DNA of 64,000 bases from Penelope pileata (lineage: Eukaryota; Chordata; Aves; Galliformes; Cracidae): assembly GCA_013396635.1 (NCBI GenBank), contig WBMW01000227.1, positions 1 to 64,000 of the forward strand, written 5' to 3'. Below are positions 37,701 through 50,690 of the stretch, one piece after another. The first letter of the stretch is position 1; each line of letters starts with the position of its first letter. The position numbers were made by a program, and so were the translations under genes. Under the pieces are notes generated by a model. The model saw only the letters and a list, made by a program, of their open reading frames with translations, did no database searches and had not been told where the DNA came from.

Positions 37701-39992
37701 CTACTTCAATTGTTATGCTAGCAAAAAAAAAACAAAAAAAAAAACCATTGCAAGTGAGTCTGAACTAATAACAACAAAAAATCACACATCTATGTGGGCA
37801 CACAAATGTAAACCAAGCCAAAAAACACTATACTGAATGCAGCATAGACAGGATAGTTTTCCAGGCATGGTAACTTTTTAACATTAATGGGAAGACATGT
37901 TCATTTTTCTTAAGAAGGAGTATAGTTTAAAAAGGGAAAGGGCCTGTATAGTTGAAACTACATGTTGGGCAGCGTAATTTTTTTCCTTCTGCCTATTAAA
38001 ACAGAACCATTCTTCTCCTTCCTCCCTTTCACATTTAATAGGGAAAAGCAAAGACATTTTACTATAACTAAAAGGAATTGTCCTTTTTTTCCTCTTTTTC
38101 TTTTTCCCTTACTTCATGTTAGTCATGGGTTTACAGACAACTGAGGGTGAAGTACAAATTGGCTGTTTTGTTTTTTAAATTCTATATTATTACAGCATCT
38201 GTTAATCAATTTGCAGGAAAACAATGTTTTCTTCTTGTTGACAGGGATTGAGCGGGGAAATGCTGCTCTCCTTCATGAAGTGTTGATTTACAAAGCAGTG
38301 TTGGCCTGTTGGAACTTAAGTACTATTAAGTAAATGATCAAAATTTCAAATAATCTGCCCTTTTAGATGATGTCAGCTTTTAATGGTTTGTCTACGATTT
38401 TCTATATGTCAAGTTCTGAAATCTTGCTCCTAATTGTAGATCAGAAAAGTTACATCTGGCTATAAGCTGTTCTGAGTATGAACCCCTCTACTTTTCTGCA
38501 ATTACATCAACAGGTCTATCATCAAAGTACGTTGTTGTTTCATGGTTTTTTTTTTTAAATACATATAAACTTCACACCTTCCAATGCCCTCTCAGGTGCC
38601 ACAAACCCAGAGAAATGTGGAATTGTTTCTTTCATACTACTGTCCCATTATGACCAGGAGTCTTAAAAGCAAGCACAGTCATGTACTGTTCTGCATGAAC
38701 AAAAGTCTGAGCTTGCTAATTAGGTTAAACTACATTAAACAGGCTTTTAATTTAGAATGTCCTTGTTCAGTCATTTTGTTATACCCTTGTGGGGACATTC
38801 TCAGAGCAGCTGATGGTATAGAGCCACCAAGTTTCTCACCTACAGTACTGTACAGGGGTGTTGTGAAAATTAATTAATGTTAGTACAGCACTTCAAACAC
38901 GTAAAATACTATGTAAATACTAAGGGTATTCATTCAATGTTAATAAAAGTAGTTTAGCTAAATCCCTATTCACCACACTGAATGTAAGCATTTTATATTT
39001 TTAAAGTTCACAGACTGTCTATAAAAAGCCTGACAAGCACTTAATAGGCACTGAATAGTGCACTTAAAGCACAGACGGCCTCAGCTTATCATTTCTGTAA
39101 TAGATCTTGAACAAAGTCAACTCAGAGCAACCATCTCCCAGGAAGAGAAAGCCTACATGATATCACAGTTCCCAAATGAAAGGGCAAGGAGTTTGAGTGC
39201 TTTTTCTGCTGCCATGATTCAAAAAGCCATAGAAGGCAAAGAGATTACTCTAATTATTGTGAGTTTTGAATCATGTTGCAAAGGTCAACAACTAATTGAT
39301 GAGCAATAAAAAAGCTAGCATCTTTATTACCTGAAAAAATCATTTTAGTAGAGAAGACATACACTAAATGCAGTTCCCATAACAGCTCCTCTGTATCTTA
39401 TCCTTCCTCTCTATACAAAATGATTATGTGTTGCCTTCATGCTGGGCTGTAGAATCTTCTAGATTCTAAAAAGTGTGAAGGAGCAGCTAGAATTAGCATA
39501 TGTGGTGTTGTATCTACCCTGCTAGACACAGCCTGCATATCCATTGCGAAAAAATTCCTTCACCCATAATCAGGTCAAGAACAGAATCAAGTTTATCATC
39601 CTCACACTAAATGACACTATTAGAGAAGAACATCACTGTCAGACAGCACTGACAATTCTTCAACAGAAGAAAAGGTTCTAGCCAAGAGGACCAACACTAA
39701 ATGCTACACACACTGTCATGTCTCCTTGCCAGCAGCCCTCAACCTAGCCATGCTTCTCAACAAATACAGCTTAAAAAACAGAACTCTGCATTATTGATAG
39801 AAGCTTTTTTAAACCCTCTAGCAGAACAGTTTATTCCATTCCAATAGTAAATACTCTATTAACATTTACATAGTCTAACTAAACCAAGTGAACATACACT
39901 CAGGTATCTAAGTAACTGATTGGTTGAAGCAAAAATAGGAAGACTCATACAGATATTGCTGCATCAAAAAGGCCTGAAAATGTTTGTTTTGT

Positions 39993-41364
39993 TAACCCCC
40001 ATTTTCAAGAAGGGGGAAAAAGATGATCCTGGAAACTACAGGCCGGTCAGTCTCACCTCTGTGCCTGGCAAGATCATGGAGCAGATCCTCCTGAAGGCTC
40101 TACTAAGGCACATGGAAAATCGAGAGGAGGTGACTGGTGGTAACCAACATGGCTTCACCAAGGGCAAATCGTGCCTGACAAACCTAGTGGCCTTCTATGA
40201 TGGAGTCACAGCAACAGTGGATCAAGGGAGAGCAACCGACGTCATCTACCTGGATTTGGGCAAGGCGTTTGACACTGTCCCGCACGGCATCCTGGTTGAT
40301 AAACTGGATAAATATGGGTTTGATGGACGAACCACTCGCTGGATAAGGAACTGGCTGGATGGCCGCACTCAGAGAGTGGCGGTCAATGGCTCAATGTCCC
40401 AGTGGAGACCAGTGACGAGTGGTGTTCCTCAGGGATCGGTACTGGGACCAGTGCTGTTTAACATCTTTGTCGGTGACATGGACAGTGGGATCGAATGCAC
40501 CCTCAGCAAGTTTGCAGATGATGCCAAGCTGTGTGGTGCAGTCGACACGCCAGAGGGAAGGGATGCCATCCAGAGGGACCTGGACAGGCTTGAGAGGTGG
40601 GCCCATGCCAACCTCATGAAGTTCAACAAAGCCAAGTGCAAGGTCCTGCACCTGGGTCGGAGCAATCCCAAGTACACATACAGGCTGGGCGGAGAATGGC
40701 TTGAGAGTAGCCCTGAGGAGAGGGACTTGGGGGTGTGTGTTGACGAGAAACTCAACATGAGCCGGCAGTGTGCGCTTGCAGCCCAGAAGGCCAACGGGAT
40801 CCTGGGCTGCATCAAGAGAAGCGTGGCCAGCAGGGCGAGGGAGGGGATTCTGCCCCTCTGCTCTGCTCTGTGAGACCTCACCTGGAGTCTTGTGTCCAGT
40901 TCTGGGGCCCCCAACACAAGAAGGATGTGGAGCTGTTGGAGCGGGTCCAGAGGAGGGCCACGAGGATGATCAGAGGGCTGGAGCACCTCCCCTACAAGGA
41001 CAGGCTGAGAGAGTTAGGACTCTTCAGCCTGGAGAAGAGAAGGCTGCGGGGGGACCTGATAGCAGCCTTCCAGTACCTGAAGGGGGCCTACAGGAAAGCT
41101 GGGGAGGGGCTTTTTACAAGGATAGATAATGACACGACAAGGGGTAATGGTTATAAACTGGAAGAGGGTAGTTTTAGACTAGATATAAGGAAGAAATTCT
41201 TCCCTGTGAGGGTGGTGAGACACTGGAACAGGTTGCCCAGAGAAGCTGTGGATGCCCCCTCCCTGGCAGTGTTCAAGGCCAGGCTGGATGGGGCTCTGGG
41301 CAGCCTGGTCTGGTGGGAGGTGTCCTTGCCCATGGCAGGGGGGTTGGAACAAGATGATCTCTAA
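39993..41364 (+). pseudogene. CR1 ORF2 reverse transcriptase, truncated and with one frameshift
   Basis: The frame is open from host intron sequence (the ATG at 39920 is not CR1) through the RT domain. Visible motifs are YLDLGKAFDTVPH (40246-40284), SGVPQGSVLGP (40417-40449) and FADDAKL (40511-40531), with the catalytic aspartates in place. The frame stops at 40871-40873 after PLCSAL. The homologous protein continues in another frame from VRPHLES (about 40873 on) to 41364, through RATRMIRGLEHLPYKDRLRE and HWNRLPREAVDAP. The change of frame fits loss of a single base at about 40872. The endonuclease domain is missing because of the 5' truncation, so the copy could not be autonomous even without the frameshift. 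Confidence 0.9.
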
Positions 41365-41406
41365 GGTCCCTTCCAACCTGAACCATTCTATGATTCTATG
41401 ATTCTA
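39993..41406 (+). mobile_element. CR1 LINE, 1.4 kb copy with most of the reverse transcriptase
   Basis: This is the longest and best preserved mobile element in the window. It begins abruptly at the start of the reverse transcriptase domain (TPIFKKGEKDDPGNYRPVSL), so it is 5' truncated as usual for LINEs. It keeps the ORF2 carboxyl end and finishes with the CR1 tail, including two and a half ATTCTATG octamers at 41385-41406. Flanking target duplications are not evident, which is normal for CR1. It is antisense to TMTC2. Confidence 0.95.
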
Positions 41407-44400
41407 CATACATATATAAATGAGGTATTATTTGTCTTTGACATTACATTTCCTACAGAGAGATCATCAGTTAATATACTGGTAGTCTATACAGAAACAT
41501 ATCTAAATTTAAACCTCTCACAGCTGTGTAATAATGAGCTTCATTGAACAAGATGGTCTGAAGCCACACTAAAAAGCTCACATTTTCAAATCAGGGTTAA
41601 AAAAATACATCTTGTATATGTGTTCACAAAATCAATAGGCAATCAGCACATTTCTGTTTGCTACCACGTGCAGACTACCCAAACAAGCTCTTTTCCTCTG
41701 TGTAGAAGCTGATACACTTCAGAGTTCAGAAGTCTGGTCCTACTACAGCAATGCCAAAGTTTGATGCAACACGCACAGGAAAAGAGCTCCTGGCATTCAC
41801 TTTTTGCTTAAATCTCTAGTTCCAGATGCTTGGCTTCAACAGCAACGTGAAAATAGTCATGACTTCATTTCAGAACATCATTTCTGTTCTTTAGACTTTA
41901 GTAGCAACTTTCACCACTATTGAGTTTTATATTCTTAAGAGGCAATAGTGGTCAGTCAGTTGTTAGTTTAGGGGCCCACGCCTAAAAAGGCCCACTGGAG
42001 CCCTGCCATCAGTACTCAGACAAGCAATGCACACAGCTACCTCTTCCCAATAGCAGTGCTACCTATGTACCTGGTGTGCACCAAGTCTGCCACTTCTGAT
42101 GGGTCCCATTGGTGCCTCCAAGTCCCCAGGGTGTTCTCATGACTATGTCCCAACTACAGCCTGTCGAACAGAATACTGCAAGGACACAGGGCCAAACAGG
42201 GGAAATGATGGTACTGAATATAGCCAGATTCATTCTCAGAGTAAGATCTCCCTTAAAAGATGACAAATGAAATAGACTCCTAACCAGAGCTATTTGAGAA
42301 TAGGGAGTGATTACATGGTCTAATTGCAATTAGACTACTACAGCTAGAATATTCTCCCCAATACTATGTTACTTTATTGCTTTTCACTGTCATTCCACAT
42401 GCATGCAATTCAAAAAATTTGAAATACTTGGAAAAATGAAGATAATCAAATTCAAAAGCTAGCAGTTCACTGATAAATCTTTTATGTTTTTAAGCCAACA
42501 GTAAGTTCACTTTATAATATTATTTAAAAAAGTTATATTTGAACAACTCCTTTGAAGTTTTTTGCATTTTAACATAAATGTTTTGTTTTAATTTAAATTG
42601 ATTGAGTTGCACTACTATTTTGACAAGTAGCGATAGTTTCATGCATCTGCCCTGGGCTTTTTGCAAGGCCTGCCTGGAAGAATCAAGTTAAAAAGCCTCA
42701 GAGCCTTCTATTGAGGCAATTTATCCTCAGTCAATGCTTACTTCACACTCAGTCTCCTTTTAAAATCATCAACAACAGGCATGGAATACAACAGCAAGCA
42801 ACCAAAGGAAATAAAACCCTGGTGAGTTACAGACAGAAACAGCAATGTGGACAACACTTTACCACACAGTAGTGCACTCTTCCTTCTTTCTTCTGTTAAA
42901 TTTTCAACTTCCAGGACTCTTAAAGGCAAGAATGAAATTCCAGGACAAAAAAAAAAAAAAATCATGATTATAATAACCTCAACGAAAGATCGAAGTTACC
43001 TTGATTCTTTCAAATATCTAATCACGATTGTGTGCCTAGGGGCAGACTTGCTCACTTTGAGTCAGATTTTATTAATTAAGGTTCTGTGATGAACAGTATA
43101 ACTATTTAATTTATTGTCGGTTCACTGCTTAAATAATGTGTGCTGCACATTTTGTTAAAGAGATGGGTAATAAGGTTGTCTGTTAACATCAGCTGATTGC
43201 TGCAGTTCCGTGTCACACTGAACCATCTGGAAAAGAAGGAAATTATGTTTTCCCATCTAAGACCAACAGAAGCCTCCCAGCTTGCAAGAGCTTCTGGAGC
43301 TAGCTTTGCCAAGCACGTCTCTGCTGTCTGCTGAAACAAAGCCTAGAGGAACAGTGTCCCTGAGCACTGCCAGTCCAGCTCACTTCACGTAAAAGGGATG
43401 CAGCTCCAGTCTTGCTGCTGTTGTGACACAACTGAGCTGACTCCTATCAAAATCACTGAATACACAGAGAAATTCTTTAGGTATCTAGCCTTAAAAAACT
43501 TCTTGACACGTAATTCCTTGTCTGTAGAAGACAAATTATTTGCTGTAAGGATAAATACTGCAAAGACTGCGAGGAGCTCAAATACTATAGTGATGTGGTT
43601 ACACAAACACTGTTAGGTGTTAGCACTCTGTTTTAAGCACAAGTAGTAAAATAAAGGCAGAACAAGTTCTACTCTGCTTGACAAATGAAAATAATTACAA
43701 ATAGTCCTACCTCCTCCCTTTTTCCTTTATATATTTTCTTTGGAAGACATTAGTTTGATGGAATGGAGAGGGATTACATCACTAGTGGGAAGTATACAAG
43801 TAACATCGCTAAGGCATTATACATTTTTCTTCAGTTGAAAAGAAAAATAGCTGCTGAGCGTATAGGCCTCCACTTGAGCTCTGATCTGAAGGCACTCATC
43901 ACTGCCCAGCATCTAATTTGGGAATGTTCTTTTTTCAATTGTGGGTTAAAGGGAATAAAATTCTGCTTGTTGCCTAAGCAAACATAATAGTACTGAAAGA
44001 AAAATATTAGGTGTTAGTATTTTCATTGAACAACCTTTCAGGGCATAAAAATTGAAACAATATTTAAAAGAGTTTTTAAGATTTATGTGCAAGTGCATAT
44101 CTGGATCTTGCTTCACTGAAGGAAATGGGATTTTGACAATGAACTAACAATAGAAATATCTGGATTTATCTGAATAGCCCAGCAATATGAAAAATGAAGG
44201 ATCAGCAATGAAGCAGTTAGCTTTGCAAACAATTAAGTTTTATGGTAAATTCTCCTTTCAAAGACTTCTGGTGTCCTCTTAGTACATGCAGCAGCTATGT
44301 GTTTTAAAAATGCCATATACAATGTGACAATTGCTGCTCTATGTTTACAATATTACCAGTACAATAACAAAATATCAGTTATATACTACCTATGAATTTC

Positions 44401-45739
44401 TTTGAACTCTGTTTTACTCAGTAGAAGATGAGAAGTAGTTATTACAGAGCAAGAATGTCCAGTACCTCCCAGAATTAAGACCCCAATGTACAGAATAATT
44501 GCATATTCATGCATATACACCCTATTTATAAATACTGGACTGTATGCCAGCTAGAATACCAAAGTACAGCTCTACAGATGTCATCTTTATTGTTAGGAAA
44601 AGAAATCTTGTTTGACCCTTTCCATATCAACCAACCAAAATGTTCAGGTTATTTCAAATAAGTGGCGAAACGTGAAATTTGCAATTGTCAAGACACTCAA
44701 TTTCAGTAGAAGCCCAAGTGAGATGTTACATGAAAAATATTTTAGAGTGAAACCATGCCTGCATTTTTCATGATGTTTAAAGACTCTGTAGATAAAAAGC
44801 AGCAGGTAGAAGAACACAAAGGCTCTCCAGTCAAAATTAAATGTACTGAAAGCAATGCAGAGTGCATGCAGATAACAACGATCTGCATTTGCAAGCACAA
44901 GCTATAAGTACCTGTTCCCTTAATGTCACACAATTTTTTTTAGCTAATCTGCTTGAATTATACCTATAACTCTTCTGAGCATTTTTTATCCATTTTCTTA
45001 AACTTTCTTCTGAAGTTTACTCCCCACCTCTCCATACACACTACGAAACAAGTTGCATCTCAGTACTTTTTAAAAAGCAGAAAACACATCTCTGTTCAAT
45101 TCCTTGCTAGATCAGTTCTAAAGGACTTTTACCCAAATGATTTTACACAAAAGCAAATTACTTCAGTTCTTAGAAGCCTGTCATAAAACTCTAACACATC
45201 ATTCTATGGAAGCGGCATTCAGGGAAAAAAAGGCATCTATTCACACAACAAACACGCACTTATGCATGGGTTTACAACACCATCCATGCAGAGGAGTTGT
45301 GAGACTGTACTGCCAAAGGCAAATTAGACCCTATGAAAGGGAATGCCTTTTTTAAGGCTGGTACTGAGAATCTGTTTCTCATAACACACTTTCCAAAGCG
45401 TAACAGAGCCCCTCAGTCCCTCCCACACTCTGAACTGTACACCAGTACATCAGTGAAAGGTCACAGATCTGTGAATCAGCTGTGTTTGATACAAGGAGGA
45501 AGCAGGCTCTGTAGCCAGCACACGAAACATTTGGACCACAGCAGGAGAGCATACAGCAAGGGCCAAAGGAGTACGCTTATGCTGAGCACGTAAGACATAA
45601 CAGGTCTGTAAAAGTAATGACTTCCAGCCTTCAAGAAATACTCTGTGGCATTCCAAATCAATAGAACAGTGGCCCTTTTCCTGCCCTGACCTATAAGATG
45701 TCATCCTCTAACAAATGACCCACAGGAGTATAGGCTTGC

Positions 45740-45762
45740 TTTTTTTTTTTTTTTTTTTTTTT
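45740..45762. repeat. T23 homopolymer
   Basis: Twenty-three T in a row, the longest uninterrupted homopolymer seen in the window. No attached element is recognised on either side. Confidence 0.95.
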
Positions 45763-46531
45763 AAATGAGTGACAAATTATTCTTTGACTGAAAAGATGGG
45801 ATGAATTAGGTGTGCATAAGCATGTCCTATCAAAAACTTTCAGCTGAAACAAAAGTATGGAGCAAATTTTATAGCCAGCAAATGAGCAAGATCAGACAAA
45901 AGCTTTGCAGAGAGCATCCACGTTCCAGCAGCTTTTAACACCTGAATAAATGAAGCATCATGCCATGCCCACAGTACATGTACCACCCCAGGATGTGAAG
46001 CCACCACTCATTTGGAGCCAACATGTGCCCAACTATCTTCCTTCAACAAGAACTGCCCCAGATCACTACCTTTCCAGGAACCACAAACCAAGACAGAAGG
46101 AAAAAAGCAAGGGAAATAGATTTATTTGGATTTTTGCCAAAGGAAGCACAGGAATTAAAATTGCTTTCAGGTTTCAGTGACGGAAAATGCAGCTGTCCAG
46201 AAGGCCATGGTGAACCAGGCTGATCATTCTCACACTGCAGCTCAGTGTCCACTGCTCTGAAGACACTGAGACTCACTGGGTGAAAAACCTTCTCACCTCC
46301 CTCCCCTACCTTATCTCTTATGGTCTTCTGAAGGAGCATTTTGAGAGTATTAATGCTGATAGCTTCCATTCACACCTTCCATAAACACTTACCTAACAAC
46401 CCTTTCAAGCACCAGCTCTCCTACCAGGTCAGTCCCTTCCTACCTTCTTTTGCAGGACAAAGATGCTAATCTGCCATCTCCAAATGCTGAGAAATAGCAC
46501 ATTTCAGGAAAAAAAAAAACAGAGAAAATTG

Positions 46532-46555
46532 GTTTGAGTCACAGTTTGAGTCACC
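46532..46555. repeat. Tandem 12-base duplication at the 3' edge of a CR1 copy
   Basis: gtttgagtcaca is followed at once by gtttgagtcacc. It lies exactly where the minus-strand CR1 copy ends. Confidence 0.7.
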
Positions 46556-47607
46556 TCTGGGTCCATCTGGTCCAATCCCTGCTCAAGCAGGGACACCCAG
46601 AGCAGGGTGCCCAGGCCCATGTCCAGGCTGCTTTTTAAGATTTGCAAGGAAGAGACTCCACAGCCTCTTTGGGCAGCCAGTGCTCCATCACCTGCACAGC
46701 ACAGAAGTGCTGCCTGGTGTTCACAGTGTACCTCCTGTGTTCCAGTTTGTGCTCACTGCCTCTTGTCCTGGCAATGGGCATCACTGAGGAGTCTGGCTTC
46801 CTCTTTGCTCCCTTTCTTCAGGTATTAATACATATTGATAAGATTCCCCCTCAGCCTCCTCTTCTTCAGGATGAACAGTCCCAAACTCTCATGGGAGTGG
46901 TGCTCCAGTCCTTTGATAATCATGAGTGGGCCTATATTGGATTCCCTCCTGTAAGTTCGGATCTCTCTTGCACTGGGGGAGCCAGAACTGAACACAGTGT
47001 CATAGGTGGAGCCTTACCAGTGCTGAGTAGAGTGTAAGGATCACCTCTCTTGACATGCTGGTGAGACTTTGCCTAATACAGCCAAGAATATCATTGGCCT
47101 TCTTAGCAACCTTGCCAACGTGCAAGGGCACATTGCTGACTCATGTTCAACTCTGTCCACCAGGACCCCCAGGTCCTTTTCTGCAGAGCTACTTTCCAAA
47201 AGGGTGGACTCCAGCATGCGCTGGTGCCTGGGATTGTTGCTCCCTGGGTGGGGGGAGCTTTTCCCTGTTGAACTGCATGAGGTTCCTGTAAGCCCACCTC
47301 TCCAGCCTGTCAAGGTCCCTCTGGATGGCAGCACAGCCCTCTGGTGAGTCAGCCACATTTTGTGTCCTCCACAAAACCTACTGAGAGTGCACTCTAACTC
47401 ATCATCCAGATTGTTAATTAAGATCTTAGCAGGACTGGATCCAGTACTAACCCCTAGGGTACTCTGCTTGTTACTAGCCTCCAACAAGACTTCATATCAA
47501 TTACCACTCTCCGTGCCCAGACAGCCACTTTTTGATCCACCTCAGTGTCTGCTTATCTAGCCCAAACTTTTAACAGCTTCTCTACGAGGATATCATAGGG
47601 GACAGGG
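46545..47607 (-). mobile_element. CR1 LINE, about 1.06 kb copy, degraded
   Basis: Read on the minus strand this is CR1 from the middle of the reverse transcriptase to the 3' end. The plus strand shows familiar complement blocks: agggacacccagagcagggt (46589-46608), gactccacagcctctttggg, cctcttgtcctggcaatggg, accaggacccccaggtcctt (near 47160) and ccctctggatggcagcacag (47320-47340). It ends near tctacgaggatatcataggg. The frame has several breaks, including loss of the FADD box. It lies in the same orientation as TMTC2. Confidence 0.9.
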
Positions 47608-49626
47608 AACTGGTTTGCACCAATTTTTCCTTTGTCTCTCTCTCCTTTGTGATCCAATCAGGTGTTGCACATCAAAGCCTGCTCTCAGCTGGAATCTCAA
47701 AACTTCAGAGCAAATACAAGTGACAGAAGACCCACCACCTCTATTTTTCTCCTTAATTAGTGTAAAGGTTGGATCTTTTCAGCTGCAACACAGTATCTCA
47801 CCTGGGAGGAGGCAAGGGAGGTGACAAGGAACAACTTCAAGCTTTAATAAACTAGTTCTTGTGTAAAAAACCAACTACATATCTCAGCTCATCTCACTAC
47901 TCAAGTAGCAGATCAAGATAAAAAGCGGTAGCGCTCATTATCATTCAAAGCAGTCTGCTGTGAATTACTTAGTTACCGCCCATACAGTAAATAAATGGTG
48001 TTACCTACTTATTCCTCAAAGGAACAGCCTCGCCAGAGAATTAAGCAAATGAAACCAAAAGACGAGGTATTCAGATTTCCATCAATTTCCTGATATTAGG
48101 ATTTGTTATTAGAATTTGATTATTTTGCTCCTGTGCTATTTGGGGAGGATTCCATCATAAATATTTACTGTAAAAACAGAAGAAATAGGATAGTAAAGTA
48201 TTTTTCTTAATAAAAGCAAGTTTTGAGTAATCCACACACTTGCGTTCCCATGTATGCAATTTAGGGTAACTATGCACTTAAATACTGAAAAATAAGAACA
48301 TACCCAATTATATCGATGCATGATTTTGTTGTAGCTCATCTTCCTTTCATTCACATTATTTTTACTTTGAAAAGATTACAATCTAAACAATGTAAGTAGA
48401 GAAAATCAAGTATACAATGCAAGCATCATGCTTCAAAACACCCACATCTGCCTCAAACTAATCAAAATTCTGAAATATTCCACTACTAAGGTGTTTGAAT
48501 ATGGCAACGTTCAGTCTATGCATACACCCAATTCTTGTAACAGCAGATCTCTTCCCCATGATCTCTGAAGTACCAATGTGGCAGATGCTGTGGTATTTTT
48601 ATTATTTATTTTCTTTTGGCACATACAGTCTACACCAATTAGAGTAGACTGGACAAAGAATTTCGACATTTTTGAATTAAAAGTAGCAGTGGCAACACTA
48701 TGCAATGTTCTGGACAAAGATAAAACCAGCTTTGCTTTTCTGCACATCAGCTGATCTATATTTGCTGCTGAACAAAAAGTTTCTTTGTTTTTTTTTTTTT
48801 TGTTGTTGTTGCCACTCAGCTTAAACAAGCAAGCAGCTTACTTAGCACTCACATTTGAGAGAATCAGAAGAAAGCGTAAAATGGGGCAATAAACCCATGT
48901 TAGAAAGTAACAACTATGTTAACTTTTGGAGGCAATGAAAAGGAGATATACAGGAAATTGAAAGGGTGATATCACACAAGAGAAATATGACATAATAAGA
49001 AACAATGTAATAATACCAAAATCAAAAATAAACTATTTAACAATTCCTAAAGTGCTGAATTAATTAAAGTATATAGGAAGAAGGAGGTTCTTTTATTCAG
49101 TAAGAATTTTTATGCTGTAAATTACCTTCAGGGTGCAATTTTAGCCTTACTTCAAGTAATTAAACTGTATGCTTTACAAAAAAGGTAACTGAAAAAAAAC
49201 CTTAATCTTTGTAGATTTAACTTCACTTTCCTTGCCAGTGAGCACTGCAGTGAAAGGACACCAATGCTACAGATTCACTGGAAAATAGCTAAGCTACATC
49301 ATTCATTACCACACACCATGAACTTGAATTACGGTTTTTCTGCTTACCCTCCTTTTATTGCAGGGTAAGATGCAGCATACTTACAAATAAAAAGTAACTG
49401 GATGTTGAAGACCATGAGGCTGAATCTAGGTGGGGATATAACGTATTTTGATGAGCATTACAGGGATGAAAAGGGGTATGACCCTTAGAATGAAATATTG
49501 CCTCTCTAAGCTGTTAAAACTGTGGGAGAGTTAAGGAAACAGCAGAATAGGAAGAACCACTGAATTTAGGCTACATGTCCTGCATTAGAGGTTGTTGAAA
49601 AACAAGAAAATAACCAAAAAAAAAAA

Positions 49627-49657
49627 NNNNNNNNNNNNNNNNNNNNNNNNNNNNNNN
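49627..49657. other. Assembly gap of 31 N inside an A-run
   Basis: The gap has at least 11 A on the left (49616-49626) and 13 A on the right (49658-49670), followed by gaaagaaaga. It is most simply a homopolymer or A-rich microsatellite that sequencing did not resolve, so the true length is unknown. Confidence 0.95.
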
Positions 49658-49844
49658 AAAAAAAAAAAAAGAAAGAAAGAAACAACCACAACCTTGGTAG
49701 CTGCAGAGTGAGTAGTAAAGCTCTGTCATGGCCTGAAAGCCAGCCAACAGGTAGGAAGCAAAGGAGTATTAATTAACAGCCAACTCCCAGCACAGAGAAA
49801 AGTTAACAGCAACATGCCCTGGAGAGCTGTGCTGTGACTGCTCC

Positions 49845-49970
49845 ATGTATTTACTAATGACCTAGAGGAGATGGAAAAAGATGCTGATGGCAGGAAATTA
49901 TATAAGTTAGTCAAGATGAAACAGTATTGTGAGAAGTTCCCAAGCAGCCTAGGAAAACTAAGTCAGAGGT
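49845..49970 (+). mobile_element. Ancient CR1/L3-like LINE scrap (RT region)
   Basis: Translating the plus strand gives NDLEEMEKDADGRKLYKLVK followed by MKQYCEKFPSSLGKLS. This follows the RT block of old amniote CR1/L3 elements (NDLE..., FADDTKLFKIVK..., DCEELQRDLTKL), with the catalytic FADD changed to DADG and an internal deletion before it. It is much more diverged than the avian CR1 copies. Recognised from protein pattern only. Confidence 0.6.
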
Positions 49971-50484
49971 AAATCTTCCTGCATATTTAACCAGAGCACA
50001 TGAAGAAACTGCTTACATTTTAACCCTCCCAAAAATCCATTCACTATCATGTCTTGTGCAACTAAGACTTGGCCATCTCATTTAAGTGTGGGAATGACCA
50101 GTCATGTCAAAGAAAATACTGATACAAAAATTCAAGTCAATATAAGGAGAATCAGATTTTCTGATATTTTCAAACGGAGCTAAATGTAATAGAAACGTGA
50201 TGGAAAAATAAGTCTATGATAGTGCTATAAGGTATATCAAAGTTTTGCTTGTATCCTAACAGATTCAACCTTGGTGATTTCTTCAACAGCAAATTTCCAC
50301 TACCTTTCACTGATTTTGACAAAAAAAGCTCAAGAGTTCAATGCTGACATGTATGGAATAGAATAAAAAGATCTATTTAAAACATGGCTGCTAGAACAAA
50401 TGCATAAACATTATGAAAGGCTCAGAATAAATTCTTAAGACTCATCACAAAATCTTGAGAAAGATCCAAAAAGTACTTGTGCTG

Positions 50485-50690
50485 TTCCTTATATTTATAA
50501 ATTATTTGGAAGACACAGGACTAGAAGAAGAAAAGAGTAACAGTGAAAACAAAATGACAAAGTTTGTTGTTGTTAATCCAGTACTAAAAATGAATGCCAA
50601 CTTTGAGAGCTGCAGAAAATCCTCCTGGTATTTAGCAATCAGGCAATGAACGACACTGCCAAATTCAATATTAGTAAATCCTGATATAGT
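50485..50690 (+). mobile_element. Second ancient CR1/L3-like LINE scrap (RT region)
   Basis: The plus strand reads IFINYLEDTGLEEEKSNSEN, then KMTKFVVVNPVLKMNANFES, CRKSSWYLAIRQ, a stop, and TLPNSILVN. The order and spacing match the same RT block as the scrap at 49.85 kb: xFINDLE, then KFADDTKL, CEELQ, and W-x5-MKFNVDK. The FADD box reads FVVV. It is probably a separate old insertion, because both scraps cover the same part of the protein. Confidence 0.5.

Noticed and set aside
40429..40986. 185-codon minus-strand open frame inside the CR1 copy
   Set aside because: Antisense shadow of the reverse transcriptase frame, rich in Leu, Ser and Pro as such shadows are.
45950..46330. Stretch just before the 46.5 kb CR1 copy considered as an LTR or more CR1
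   Set aside because: No terminal repeat, primer site or CR1 block could be recognised.
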